A DNA stretch of 64,000 bases from Thermococcus sp. M36 (GCF_012027355.1 NZ_SNUH01000001.1:992001-1056000); one strand, 5' to 3'. Positions 17,028 to 26,394 are shown, counted from the stretch's first letter. Translations and numbers: made by a program. The notes: generated from the sequence alone by a model not told the origin.

Positions 17028-18064
17028 ATTTCATCCCCGTGTTCTTCGAGCCACAGTTTGTACGCCTCTCTCACCTCGTCCCGCCTGAACTTGGGGACTG
17101 CGTCCTCGAATGGGTTGAAGCGTTCCAGTTTTCTCTCGTCGGAGCCGATGTAGGTGGTCACCAGTCCTACCTTGGAGTGCAGGCTGGAGGGAAGCCTTAG
17201 AATCCTCTTGACGTCTACCGTAACGCGGCCATCGAAGTAGGCCTTTGAGAATGTGCTCGAAAGTGCGAAGAGCCTCGTCAGGGTCTTGTATCCGACACCT
17301 GGGGGAAACGCGGTGAGAAGGCCTTTCCTGACAAAGTCCTCATATATACGCTCCCTGTTTCTGAGTATTCTGTCCGCCTGTGCTTTTCTAAGTCCCGCAT
17401 TGAGCAGGTGGTTTCCGCTGACGCGCCTTATAAAATACCCAAAGCGGAGCCTGAACACGCGGAAATACCCGGAAGACAGCATGACCTTCCTGCTCATTAT
17501 GTCCTCGAAGCCGACCTCCTCAGCGGCGGAGACGTATGCGAGTATCCTTTCTCTGGTCTTTGAGTCGAGCCGGAGAGCCCAATCGTCGAGAACCCTTATG
17601 TGGTATCCCCTGCCGGAGTAGACCACATAGACGTCTTCAAAGCCGAAGTCCTCCTTCAGCACTATCAGGGTGTCCCTGGCAAGCTCCTTGGCGTCCTCAA
17701 GGCACACCGGACAGACTTCCCCGTGTCCGTGTATGTGGTGGCACCTCCTCAGAGGGAGGTCTTTGGCGTCTATGTCAAAGACAAGCTCGGCTCCAAGCCA
17801 CCCTCCCATGTCCTTTGGGCTTTCGTATAGTGCGACGCTGGAGTAGACGGCATAGGGCGCGGTGGCCTTTATATAGTCCTCCAGATCGCGGACGTCCATG
17901 AAGACGTTCTTCCTGTCGCTTGGTCCGTCCCCGGTGTGATCGAATCCGAACTCCCTGTTTTCTAGTGTGTCTGTTATAAAATCCGGGAGCCTCTTAGCAC
18001 TCCACTCCGTCCTGTAGTACTGTGCCCTTTCCCTGGGAGTGGCTTCCCTGAAGAGTTCAGTCAT
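17024..18064 (-). CDS. priS: DNA primase, catalytic small subunit
   Basis: The 346-residue archaeo-eukaryotic primase subunit makes RNA or DNA primers at replication forks. The catalytic aspartates lie in ELVFDIDAKD and a zinc knuckle follows directly (RRCHHIHGHGEVCPVC). The nucleotide-binding segment YVVYSGRGYHIRVLD carries the conserved Ser-Gly-Arg-Gly-x-His. ATG 18064 is chosen because GGGTGAT lies 6 bases upstream. The gene overlaps the end of priL by 8 bases, giving a coupled priL-priS unit, and is followed by the overlapping DMT gene. Confidence 0.96.
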   Translation of the reverse strand: MTELFREATPRERAQYYRTEWSAKRLPDFITDTLENREFGFDHTGDGPSDRKNVFMDVRDLEDYIKATAPYAVYSSVALYESPKDMGGWLGAELVFDIDAKDLPLRRCHHIHGHGEVCPVCLEDAKELARDTLIVLKEDFGFEDVYVVYSGRGYHIRVLDDWALRLDSKTRERILAYVSAAEEVGFEDIMSRKVMLSSGYFRVFRLRFGYFIRRVSGNHLLNAGLRKAQADRILRNRERIYEDFVRKGLLTAFPPGVGYKTLTRLFALSSTFSKAYFDGRVTVDVKRILRLPSSLHSKVGLVTTYIGSDERKLERFNPFEDAVPKFRRDEVREAYKLWLEEHGDEI

Positions 18065-19274
18065 TCCCATCACCCTGTGCGGAACCTATGCCCTCACGGG
18101 CCTTCTTTTTGTTTTCGAGGTAGAGCCTTCTGAGGTAGTATGTGAGGGGGTTCTTGATGTTTTTGCAGTGGGCGTCGGGCCTGCAGAGCTGGGGGGCGTT
18201 TGCGCGTATCTTTGAGCAGTTGGGAGGGAAGTACCAGGTGGAGTTCCCGCTGTCCTCCATGCCTGGTTTGTCCGTCAGCCCGAACCCGAGGTGGTACCAG
18301 ATATTCTTTATCTCGTGGGGCTGGTCCTCAAAAAGAGGAGGACTGCACCGGTTGCCGGCCTCTATGATGACGGGAAGTATCTCCTTCTCTATCACGCTGA
18401 GGTCGCTGATGCAGTCCCTGATCCTGATGTCCCTCCGCGGCGGGTTTGGGCAGATCCGTGCATAGCTCAGAAAGCTGGTCAAGAGCACGGTTATGGCGTA
18501 GTTTCTGAGGCCCGCGGGAACTCCCCCGAGGGCGATTTTAACGCACGGCGGAAAGAGGTCGAAGCGCAGCGGCTGGGCCTCAGCACTCCCCAGTCTCTCA
18601 AGCCTCCCCTTGAAGTACTCCCTGGCAACTTCCGCAAGCCTTTCATAGAGCTGGAGGTAATACCCGGGGAGCTCGTCCCGGACATCATAAAGCAGATTTA
18701 CCGCCCTTTCAAAGTTCCTCTCAAAAGCGCGCTTCCAGAGGGTGAGGGCCTGTTCCTCTGTTAGATAGGCGTATCCGTTCCGGATGTAGACCTCCTTGAG
18801 GCTCCCGTTCCAAAGTTCGAGGAACCTTCCAATGTGCAGCCTGTACTTGAGCATGATCTTTTCCCTTTCCTCCTGTGGAAGCTCTTCGTGGTGTGTCCTT
18901 TCCATTATGGCCCTGTCCCGGGGGGGCACTTCGTCGCTCCCTACCGGCTCGATGGGTAGGGATGCCCCCTCAAGGCTCCCCGTCTTTCTGATTCTCGCAG
19001 AGTACACCGCCAGACTGGCTTCCTTTACCAGCTCCATCTCCACTCCGTAGGGTGAGAATGCGAGGGCCCCGAGCAGAGCGTAGAAAGTCAGAAGATCGCG
19101 GGCCCCCTGGAGTTCGAGGATCTCGTCGGGAATCTTTCCGGACGTTATCCATGATACCCTCTCCAGGGCCTGATCAACTCCAACGTATGAGGGTATGAGC
19201 TGGAGGAGTTCGACTACCCCACCAAACTCTTCCTCTACAGCCCTCCTTGCCTCTTCTCCAAAGGGGTCAATCAT
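18057..19274 (-). CDS. priL: DNA primase, large subunit
   Basis: The 405-residue regulatory subunit binds PriS and supports primer initiation. The C-terminal domain has conserved cysteines in PPCVKIALGG, NRCSPPLF, PPNCSKI and QLCRPDAHC, which fits the [4Fe-4S] cluster of PriL-CTD. The N-terminal part is helical and acidic. ATG 19274 follows GAGGTGG at good spacing; the frame extends upstream to 19319 without family support. It is the first gene of the priL-priS-DMT unit and is divergent from a KaiC-like gene. Confidence 0.95.
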   Translation of the reverse strand: MIDPFGEEARRAVEEEFGGVVELLQLIPSYVGVDQALERVSWITSGKIPDEILELQGARDLLTFYALLGALAFSPYGVEMELVKEASLAVYSARIRKTGSLEGASLPIEPVGSDEVPPRDRAIMERTHHEELPQEEREKIMLKYRLHIGRFLELWNGSLKEVYIRNGYAYLTEEQALTLWKRAFERNFERAVNLLYDVRDELPGYYLQLYERLAEVAREYFKGRLERLGSAEAQPLRFDLFPPCVKIALGGVPAGLRNYAITVLLTSFLSYARICPNPPRRDIRIRDCISDLSVIEKEILPVIIEAGNRCSPPLFEDQPHEIKNIWYHLGFGLTDKPGMEDSGNSTWYFPPNCSKIRANAPQLCRPDAHCKNIKNPLTYYLRRLYLENKKKAREGIGSAQGDGND

Positions 19275-19365
19275 AGTTCCACCTCTTGTGGGTAGTGTTG
19301 CCTTTGGGAGATAAAACAATTTTCCTTGAATATTTCAAAAAGATAACGAAGATTTGGAATCTTTT

Positions 19366-19413
19366 CAGGTGAGCTTCACCTGTACTTTTGGATATCCAAT
19401 TTTCATCCAAAAG
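19366..19413. promoter_or_regulatory. Two adjacent dyads in the priL / KaiC-like divergent promoter
   Basis: CAGGTGA-GCT-TCACCTG (19366-19382) is a perfect 7-bp dyad. It is followed at once by CTTTTGGAT (19385-19393) and ATCCAAAAG (19405-19413), a perfect 9-bp dyad with an 11-base spacer. A TATA-like TTTTATATC (19414-19422) for the plus-strand gene follows directly, so both dyads sit just upstream of its core promoter, where an archaeal activator would bind. Confidence 0.55.
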
Positions 19414-19490
19414 TTTTATATCTTGTCTGTTCAACAGTGTATACTAGAGGGAGAGCTATAATTTCGTAAAGACATTAAAGGGTGATTTGT

Positions 19491-20243
19491 ATGGTCACGA
19501 TGATGTATGACGTTAAGCGGGTTTCCAGCGGGATTCCCGGTTTCGATGATCTGATCGCGGGAGGGTTCCCTGTAGGCACTACCATCCTAGTTACCGGCCC
19601 GACGGGGAGCGGCAAAACGACCTTCGGCGTCCAGTTTGTCTATAAAGGCGTTGAGCAGTATGGAGAGCCGGGCGTTATAGTCACCCTCGAAGAAAGGGCC
19701 CAGGATCTCAGGAGAGAGATGAAAGCGTTCGGATGGGATCTGGAGAAGTACGAGCGGGAAAGGAAACTTGCCATCATTGATGGTGTAAGTGCCGTTGTCG
19801 GACTCCCCTCCGAGGAACAGTATGTTCTTGAGGGCAACCTCAATGCCGAGGACTTTCTCCGGTATCTTTACCGTGTTGTTAAGGCCATTGACGCTAAGAG
19901 GGTTGTTATAGACTCCATTCCCTCGATAGCGTTCCGGCTGAGGAAAGAGGATGAGATAAGGGAGGTTCTCCTCCAACTGAACACCATTCTCTTGGAGATG
20001 GGTGTTACTTCCATCCTTACGACCGAGGCCCCTGATCCAGGGAGGGGGAAGATAAGCAGATACGGCATCGAGGAGTACATTGCGAGGGGTGTCATCCTCC
20101 TCGACTTCGTCGAGAAAGAGGTGGAGCTCAAGCGCTACCTCCTCATAAGAAAGATGCGTGAGACCAGGCATTCCATGAAAAAATATCCCTTCGAGATTAC
20201 GGAGGAGGGCGTAGTCGTCTACCCGAGCGGTGAAGTATACTGA
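19491..20243 (+). CDS. KaiC/RAD55-like RecA-superfamily ATPase
   Basis: The 250-residue protein is a single RecA-type ATPase domain. Walker A is GPTGSGKTTF, near residue 38; Walker B is RVVIDSIPSI, near residue 140. The start VSSGIPGFDDLIAGGFPVGTTILVTG is the standard KaiC-like entry. Such archaeal proteins are thought to act in signalling or regulation rather than in strand exchange; no partner is encoded next to it. ATG 19491 follows GGTGAT. The leader is about 45 bases if the TATA box at 19414-19422 is used, and two dyads precede it. Confidence 0.88.
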   Translation: MVTMMYDVKRVSSGIPGFDDLIAGGFPVGTTILVTGPTGSGKTTFGVQFVYKGVEQYGEPGVIVTLEERAQDLRREMKAFGWDLEKYERERKLAIIDGVSAVVGLPSEEQYVLEGNLNAEDFLRYLYRVVKAIDAKRVVIDSIPSIAFRLRKEDEIREVLLQLNTILLEMGVTSILTTEAPDPGRGKISRYGIEEYIARGVILLDFVEKEVELKRYLLIRKMRETRHSMKKYPFEITEEGVVVYPSGEVY

Positions 20244-20285
20244 CCCCTCCTTCCCCTTCTCGTGTCCCTGCAGTCCTCCGGCCAC

Positions 20286-20296
20286 AAAATTTTTAA
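20286..20296 (+). promoter_or_regulatory. TATA box for a leaderless transcript
   Basis: AAATTTTTAAG lies about 25-30 bases before ATG 20319, and no ribosome-binding site precedes that ATG. The spacing indicates a leaderless mRNA and fixes the start of the OB-fold gene. Confidence 0.55.
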
Positions 20297-20318
20297 GGTT
20301 CATTTCTTACTATCAACC

Positions 20319-21482
20319 ATGGTTAATAATTGGCGATTTGCGGTAGTCCTAGTTATAGGATCAATAGTTGTTTTGGGTTCAGCAGAGTATCTTACCCAGG
20401 AAAGCCGGGAGTTCGATGAGTTCACGGGGCTCTGTGTTTATTCATCGGGTTCTTTTTCCGTGCTGACCGATGGAAAGGTGCAGGTTGTCGTTTATATTCC
20501 GCTGGAGGAGGGGAGGGTGTACCGAGTTCTGGGCAGGCTCTACAATGCCACCGGTCTGAAGATGGAGGTAGCCAGTGCAGAACCTGCCGAGCCGGACTTT
20601 GAGCTGGAGACTGTGAGCGGTGCGTACTGGCCTTCCAGAGGGTATTACCTCCTGACCCCCGAGAGGGTGAAGCTCGCGTTTCCACTGTCCGCCGAAAAAG
20701 GGGAGCTGGTTCTGGTAAAGGGCGTGTGGTACGGCAGGAGGTTCTACCCTCTGATCGCGGAGCCCCTTGGCCTCCCGAAGCATCCCAGGGACGGCATGCC
20801 GTGGTCCGTTGAGGGGACGGTGCTTTACAGTGGCTCCCGGACGGTTCTCTGGAACGGGAGCGAGGAGATAGTCCTGTACCTCCCGTACGGGGTTTCGGTC
20901 GAACCGGGGGAGAGGGTGCGGGTTCTGGGCCTAGTCAGGGAGTACTCAAAGCTGACGTTGCTGGTGGACTCTGAGGATGACGTTGATGTTCTGGGCGATG
21001 CCCCGGAGGGGGATGTGGCTGCCGCCCGCGTGGGCGAGATAGCCGTGGGTAACTGCACGGTGATAGAGGCCGGCCGTTCCCTCAGACTGGACTGCACCGG
21101 CAGGAGGGTCTACAATTTCCGGGCAAGGGTGGGGGACACGGTGAGCATCAGGGCCCTTGTGAGGCGCTCCTCCCTGTACTGCCTCGCCTGCTCGGTTGTT
21201 CGGCCCCGTGAGCTGCTCCCCAATTCGATATGTGACCCGGACGGGGAGGGGGCCCGCAGGATATCCGGCCGGGTGCGGTGGGTGAGGGTTTACAAAAATG
21301 GGTTTGGCATTGCAAACGTGACCGATGGCGACTGCTGGGTTCTCCTAAAGATCAGAAAGTCCCTTGGTGTCACTATCCATAACAACCAGACGGTAACGGC
21401 TTACGGCTTTTTCACAACATACAGAGGAATGCCAGCGTTCGAGGTTCAGTCCGGTGATGACCTATGTTCCGGGAACTGCTGA
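20319..21482 (+). CDS. Membrane-anchored protein with OB-fold-like segments
   Basis: The 387-residue product has one N-terminal membrane helix (about residues 7-24, WRFAVVLVIGSIVVLGSAEYL), then an extracytoplasmic beta-rich region. Repeated segments of the form V-x-G-x-V-x-W/L ... V-x-V-x-G-x-V (VEGTVLYSGSRTVLWNG, VRVLGLVREYSKLTLLV, ISGRVRWVRVYKNGFG, VTAYGFFTTYRGMPAFEV) suggest several OB-fold units. Cysteines occur mainly in the C-terminal half (YCLACSV, SICDPDG, DGDCWV, LCSGNC) and could form disulfides. The 3' end overlaps the TctA-like permease gene by 19 bases, so the two are translationally coupled. The role is unknown; binding of nucleic acid or ligand outside the cell is possible. Confidence 0.65.
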   Translation: MVNNWRFAVVLVIGSIVVLGSAEYLTQESREFDEFTGLCVYSSGSFSVLTDGKVQVVVYIPLEEGRVYRVLGRLYNATGLKMEVASAEPAEPDFELETVSGAYWPSRGYYLLTPERVKLAFPLSAEKGELVLVKGVWYGRRFYPLIAEPLGLPKHPRDGMPWSVEGTVLYSGSRTVLWNGSEEIVLYLPYGVSVEPGERVRVLGLVREYSKLTLLVDSEDDVDVLGDAPEGDVAAARVGEIAVGNCTVIEAGRSLRLDCTGRRVYNFRARVGDTVSIRALVRRSSLYCLACSVVRPRELLPNSICDPDGEGARRISGRVRWVRVYKNGFGIANVTDGDCWVLLKIRKSLGVTIHNNQTVTAYGFFTTYRGMPAFEVQSGDDLCSGNC

Positions 21483-22591
21483 CGGGAATAGCTGGGGGGA
21501 CCCTGAGCGGCATATCGCCGGGGATACACGTCAACACCCTCGCGGCTTTCCTGTCGGCGCTCGGGATGAGTAACAACCTGCTTCTCTTTTCCATGGGTTT
21601 GACCCACACCTTTCTTGACGTCGTTCCCTCTGCGTTCCTGGGTGTCCCCGATGAAGGCACGGCCCTTGGAATTCTCCCCGCCCACAGGCTGGTGCTCCAG
21701 GGAAGGGCGATGGAGGTCGTAAGGATGGCGCTCTGGGCGAGCTTTCTGGCGATCCTTATGGCCTTCCCCCTGATCCCGGTCTACACGGTGCTGGCCTCCC
21801 ACTACCGGGCAGACATAGGCAGGGCTGCGGTTCTGCTGCTCTTTGCGGTGCTCGTGGTTACCGAGCGCGGCTGGAGGAGGGTCTATGCCGTGTTCGTGTT
21901 CCTGCTGTCCGGTGTGCTCGGCGTTTTTGTATTCAGGCTTCCGCTGACACACCCGTACTACCATCTCTTCACGGGCCTCTTTGGGGTGCCTGTCCTGATC
22001 GGGGCCCTCTTTGGAGGGACAGGGGACATCTCCCCTGGCAGCGGCGAGGTTTTGATGGAGAGGGGCCGCTTCCTCAAGTTTTCGTTTCTGGGGACGATTC
22101 TGGGAATGGCGGCGTCGCTGATTCCTGCCTTTACGGCGTCCCAGGCGGCTCTGATGGGGTCTTTCATTTCGAGGGATGAGCGTTCATTTCTTACTGTGGT
22201 GTTCTCTGTGAACACGGCCAACTTCATCTTTTCGTTCGTCAATTTTGTAGAAACAGGGCGGAGAAGAAACGGTATAGTATCCCTTATGGCACCCATGAGT
22301 GCAGATGCTTTATTGGTGTACCTGTCGGCAGCGGTATTCGTGGCCGCGGTGATTCTGCTTTACGGGGAGCCCCTCGCCAGGCTGATCCTCAGTGCGCTGA
22401 CGCTCGTCCCCTACCGGCTCCTGAACGCGTCTGTGCTCCTGCTCCTGGCATGTCTCTCCTTTCTCTTTGACGGGCCCGCTGGCCTGCTAATTCTCGCCGG
22501 CTCTGCTATGATAGGCCTGCTCCCTCCGGTTCTGGGGATGAAAAGAACGAACTGCATGGGGGTTCTGATGCTCCCAATAATAATCGGATAA
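21464..22591 (+). CDS. TctA/DUF112-like integral membrane protein
   Basis: The 375-residue protein has about nine to ten membrane helices and the family's glycine-proline motifs GGTLSGISPGIHVNTLAAFL near the start and GGTGDISPGSGEVL in the middle. Those mark the two pseudo-repeats of the TctA/DUF112 superfamily. Bacterial members import tricarboxylates with a periplasmic TctC; no TctC or TctB is encoded here. ATG 21464 follows GGTGATG inside the preceding OB-fold gene. The overlap suggests a functional pair, with the OB-fold protein as extracytoplasmic partner. Confidence 0.75.
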   Translation: MFRELLTGIAGGTLSGISPGIHVNTLAAFLSALGMSNNLLLFSMGLTHTFLDVVPSAFLGVPDEGTALGILPAHRLVLQGRAMEVVRMALWASFLAILMAFPLIPVYTVLASHYRADIGRAAVLLLFAVLVVTERGWRRVYAVFVFLLSGVLGVFVFRLPLTHPYYHLFTGLFGVPVLIGALFGGTGDISPGSGEVLMERGRFLKFSFLGTILGMAASLIPAFTASQAALMGSFISRDERSFLTVVFSVNTANFIFSFVNFVETGRRRNGIVSLMAPMSADALLVYLSAAVFVAAVILLYGEPLARLILSALTLVPYRLLNASVLLLLACLSFLFDGPAGLLILAGSAMIGLLPPVLGMKRTNCMGVLMLPIIIG

Positions 22592-22602
22592 GAAGAGAAG
22601 AA

Positions 22603-22911
22603 TCAAACAGACTTCTCCTTTAGAATCTTCTGAAGTTCAACGTAGTCCGTAACGATTCTTCTGCCGTCAAGCGTCGTGAAATATGCCTTCTTCCTTTTGA
22701 TGGTCTTAACGTCGGCGTACTTCATCTCGGGCGGATCGTAAGAACCGGGTTCGACGACCTCGTCCTCGAAGGTGTAGGTTTCGAGGTCCGGCTGGCCGAC
22801 ATACTTCCAGACCTCATAGAAGACCTCCGGTTCGAGGTGGATTTCGCCTTCAATTTCTGTCCAATCCGCCCCGATTTCTTCAAGAAACTCTTTCACTACC
22901 TCGAAGTTCAT
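22603..22911 (-). CDS. Conserved hypothetical protein, 102 aa
   Basis: The small acidic soluble protein has no catalytic motif I can identify. Its lay-out is an N-terminal helix (MNFEVVKEFLEEIGADW), a strand-rich middle with paired Glu/Pro segments (EPEVFYEVWKY, EPGSYDPPEMKYADV) and a basic segment (KTIKRKKAYFTTLDGRR). It appears to be one of the uncharacterised Thermococcales families. ATG 22911 follows GGTGAT. It is divergent from the methyltransferase gene at 22982, with the 70-base gap holding the TATA box GGTTATATACC for that gene. Confidence 0.7.
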   Translation of the reverse strand: MNFEVVKEFLEEIGADWTEIEGEIHLEPEVFYEVWKYVGQPDLETYTFEDEVVEPGSYDPPEMKYADVKTIKRKKAYFTTLDGRRIVTDYVELQKILKEKSV

Positions 22912-22981
22912 AGAATCACCGGCATAATATAGGACGCTAAGGGTTATATACCTATCGCCGAACTTCCATCGGTGGTGAGAG

Positions 22982-24172
<1,191 letters not shown>

Positions 24173-24176
24173 GCCT

Positions 24177-24248
24177 GGGGGACGATGAGGAGAAAGCACC
24201 TCCTCTGAGACCGGCGTGAGTGCTGAGACGCCCACGGCCTGAGTCCCT
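24177..24248 (+). ncRNA. Candidate C/D box 2'-O-methylation guide sRNA
   Basis: The 75-base gap between two convergent methyltransferase genes has C/D sRNA architecture. The ends pair: GGGAC (24179-24183) with GTCCC (24243-24247). Box C is ACGATGA (24182-24188), one change from RUGAUGA. Box D' is CTGA (24205-24208), box C' GTGCTGA (24220-24226, one change) and box D CTGA (24239-24242). The guide before box D is the 12-mer GACGCCCACGGC; the D' guide ends in AAAGCACCTCCT. The spacer C to D' (16 nt) is longer than the usual 8-12. Targets would be the complements in rRNA or tRNA; none was identified. Confidence 0.5.
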
Positions 24249-24990
24249 AAAGCGCTAAAATCAGGTTGTGCCTCCATCTCGTTCCGACCTTGAAACGGAC
24301 GTCTTTCACCGAATAGCCCAGCTCCTCCCCTTTTTCTTCTATCGCCTTAATCAGGGGCTCCTTGTCCGGGAGAAAGAGAGCCACCTTCCCTCCGGGCTTC
24401 AGGTAGTCGAGGGCCTCCTCGATGAGCATCACCGAGAAGGCCTCACCGTACTTTCCACCTCCAACGCCTTCCCTCTCGGTCAAAACACCCCTCGTCGGCC
24501 TCTCGTAGTAGGGCGGGGCCGAAAAGATAACGTCGAACCTCTCGCCTTCGGGGACGACTCCCCTGATTATCCCCCCGTCGCTCTTGATTAGCCTGACCTT
24601 CGCTCCGTTTCTCTCGATGTTCCCCCTCGCGTAGGCGAAGAACTCGTCGTCAAGTTCCGTCGCGGTTACTTTGCAGTTGAAGAGCTTGGCCGCCATGAGC
24701 GCCATCATGGCAGTATGCCCGGTTCCTATCTCCAGAACTCTCTCGCCGCCGCGGAGGAAGGTTTTGAGGAAGATGTAGCGCGAGACGGGGGTGGTTACCA
24801 AGCCTCTTGGGTGATATTTGATATCCAGCCCGAAGACGGCCTTGGCTATTGCCCTGTTGTAAAGAATTCGCGCTTCCCTGCTGGAGAAATCCAGCCTCCC
24901 TCTCTTGTCCACATACTCTTCAAGCTCTGGGAAGAGCTTTACGGCTTCACTTATCGGAAGACCAAGCTTTCCGTCCTTCCAGGCTGGCAT
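24247..24990 (-). CDS. Class I SAM methyltransferase, RlmF/METTL16-like
   Basis: The 247-residue protein has a Rossmann SAM site (RVLEIGTGHTAMMALMAAKL, acidic loop TATELDDEF) and the tetrapeptide APPYYE, a variant of the NPPY/F motif of N6-adenine methyltransferases. The segment before the SAM site (LVTTPVSRYIFLKTFL) resembles RlmF/METTL16 relatives, so an RNA adenine target is plausible. A TATA-like CTTTTAAGC (about 25009-25017, minus) lies roughly 24 bases before ATG 24990 with no ribosome-binding site, which indicates a leaderless mRNA whose promoter overlaps the end of the serpin gene. Its stop touches the candidate C/D sRNA. Confidence 0.8.
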   Translation of the reverse strand: MPAWKDGKLGLPISEAVKLFPELEEYVDKRGRLDFSSREARILYNRAIAKAVFGLDIKYHPRGLVTTPVSRYIFLKTFLRGGERVLEIGTGHTAMMALMAAKLFNCKVTATELDDEFFAYARGNIERNGAKVRLIKSDGGIIRGVVPEGERFDVIFSAPPYYERPTRGVLTEREGVGGGKYGEAFSVMLIEEALDYLKPGGKVALFLPDKEPLIKAIEEKGEELGYSVKDVRFKVGTRWRHNLILAL

Positions 24991-25019
24991 GAAAAGAGTT
25001 GGGGGAGGGGCTTAAAAGC

Positions 25020-26309
25020 TCAACCCCTCGGGTCAACCAGCCTGCCGATGAAGAGCACGAGCCCGCTGTCCCTGTCGACTATGAGGAACAGGAAGGGATG
25101 GTCTGCCCTGAAGACCTTGTACTCCGGGGTTTCCACGGGAGCCGAAACCGCCGTGAATATCACCGCCGTCGCCGCGGTCGCCTCGGTGCCGTTCTCGGCG
25201 ACGCTTATGAAGGTCTTGTGGACGACCTCGCTTATGGCGATGGGCTCCTCTGAGATGCCCGAGAAGTCCGCACGGTCTGTGAAGGCTTTTCTCATGCCCA
25301 TTCCCCGGAGTGTCCCGCCCAGCTGGTATTCGCCCTCGAACCTGAACTTCGGTACCGTCACGTCAACTTCCTCCGGCTTGAGGGAGCCTAGGAGCCCCTT
25401 CAGGAACCGCGGGCTCAGCTTTTCCTCTATTTTTCCCAGGCCGTCCGTCTTCTTCGGGAGGATTATCACCATGCTGAAGTTGCTGAATCTGGAGCCCTCG
25501 TAGGGCATCTCAAGGGCCTGAAGCTCGTCGGTCTCAGCGTAGTTGAACTTTCCAACCCTGTTCATCATTGGAACCGTTACCCTTTCACCGGAGGGGAGGG
25601 TAAAGGTGCCGTTGTGAGTGGCATCCGGACTGAAGCGGAGCGTCCAGTTAGCCTTGAAGTATACGGTGTTGGTTATTATCAGTCTCGTGTCTGGTGTCAG
25701 GCCGCTCACGAGGTTCTTTATCCTGCCGTTGGTTGTTTCCTCCGCCCATTCGTTGATCGTTCTCTCCGCACCCTTGGAATCCCCCCTGAAGTCGAGTTCC
25801 CTCACCTCGCCCAGATAGTACCGCCTTATGGTGTCGAGGTAGTCCTCCCTCACGGGATAGTCCTTCTGAACCCAGAGGGCATTGGCTATCCTAAGCTCTA
25901 TCCCGGAGGGTCTCCCGGCGTCGAGCAGGAGTGTCCTGAACGCTTCCCTGCGCAGGGTTTCGTTCTCGGGAAGGTGGAGGACTGACCCCATTTCCTCAGC
26001 GGTCTCGCCGCGTGCGCCCTCGTAGGCCATTGCCATCGCCGTGAAGACGCTGAAGGGCGAGATGAAGAGGTTCCCGTTCCCCTTCGACAGCTCGCGGTAG
26101 AGTTCGATACCGAAGAGGTTGCTGGCTCCGACAACGTCCCCCGCCTCCTCGGTCTGGGTTGGATCGAGAACGTCGTTTTTGGTCATCGGAGGTGTAGGCG
26201 TCCCGCTTGGGGGGTTCTGGGGGACGGTTGATGTTCCGTTGCCCCCGCCGGCTATGCAGCCGGACGCGATGACCACAAAGACGAGTGCAAGCGCCAAAAG
26301 CCGCCTCAT
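25020..26309 (-). CDS. Serpin-family protease inhibitor, predicted lipoprotein
   Basis: The 429-residue product has a signal peptide ending in the lipobox VIASGC, then a Gly/Thr/Pro-rich linker, then a full serpin domain. Serpin landmarks are NLFISPFSVFTAMAMAYEGARGETAEEM, TVYFKANWTLRF and the C-terminal DHPFLFLIVDRDSGLVLFIGRLVDP. The reactive loop is intact: hinge GTEATAATA from P15 leads to P1 Val and P1' Ser if the canonical loop length holds. Small hinge residues predict true inhibition. It would act at the cell surface, probably against subtilisin- or elastase-like proteases. ATG 26309 follows GGTGACGGG. A dyad at 26359-26378 precedes its TATA box. Confidence 0.93.
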   Translation of the reverse strand: MRRLLALALVFVVIASGCIAGGGNGTSTVPQNPPSGTPTPPMTKNDVLDPTQTEEAGDVVGASNLFGIELYRELSKGNGNLFISPFSVFTAMAMAYEGARGETAEEMGSVLHLPENETLRREAFRTLLLDAGRPSGIELRIANALWVQKDYPVREDYLDTIRRYYLGEVRELDFRGDSKGAERTINEWAEETTNGRIKNLVSGLTPDTRLIITNTVYFKANWTLRFSPDATHNGTFTLPSGERVTVPMMNRVGKFNYAETDELQALEMPYEGSRFSNFSMVIILPKKTDGLGKIEEKLSPRFLKGLLGSLKPEEVDVTVPKFRFEGEYQLGGTLRGMGMRKAFTDRADFSGISEEPIAISEVVHKTFISVAENGTEATAATAVIFTAVSAPVETPEYKVFRADHPFLFLIVDRDSGLVLFIGRLVDPRG

Positions 26310-26358
26310 TCCCGTCACCGAATTACTCTCGGCGGGAAAATATAAATACATAGCGATA

Positions 26359-26378
26359 GTTTCAATCGAGTTTGAAAC
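26359..26378 (-). promoter_or_regulatory. Dyad upstream of the serpin TATA box, candidate operator
   Basis: GTTTCAA (26359-26365) and TTGAAAC (26372-26378) form a perfect 7-bp dyad with a 6-base spacer. The minus-strand TATA-like TATTTATATTTT lies at about 26338-26350, directly downstream of the dyad, so the dyad is placed where an activator would bind. It is present once only. Confidence 0.45.
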
Positions 26379-26394
26379 AAAATGGGAAGAAGGG

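Noticed and set aside
26359-26378. GTTTCAA...TTGAAAC as a CRISPR repeat
   Set aside because: The arms recall Thermococcales CRISPR repeats, but there is one copy only, with no spacer-repeat periodicity and no cas gene. It is treated as a promoter dyad.
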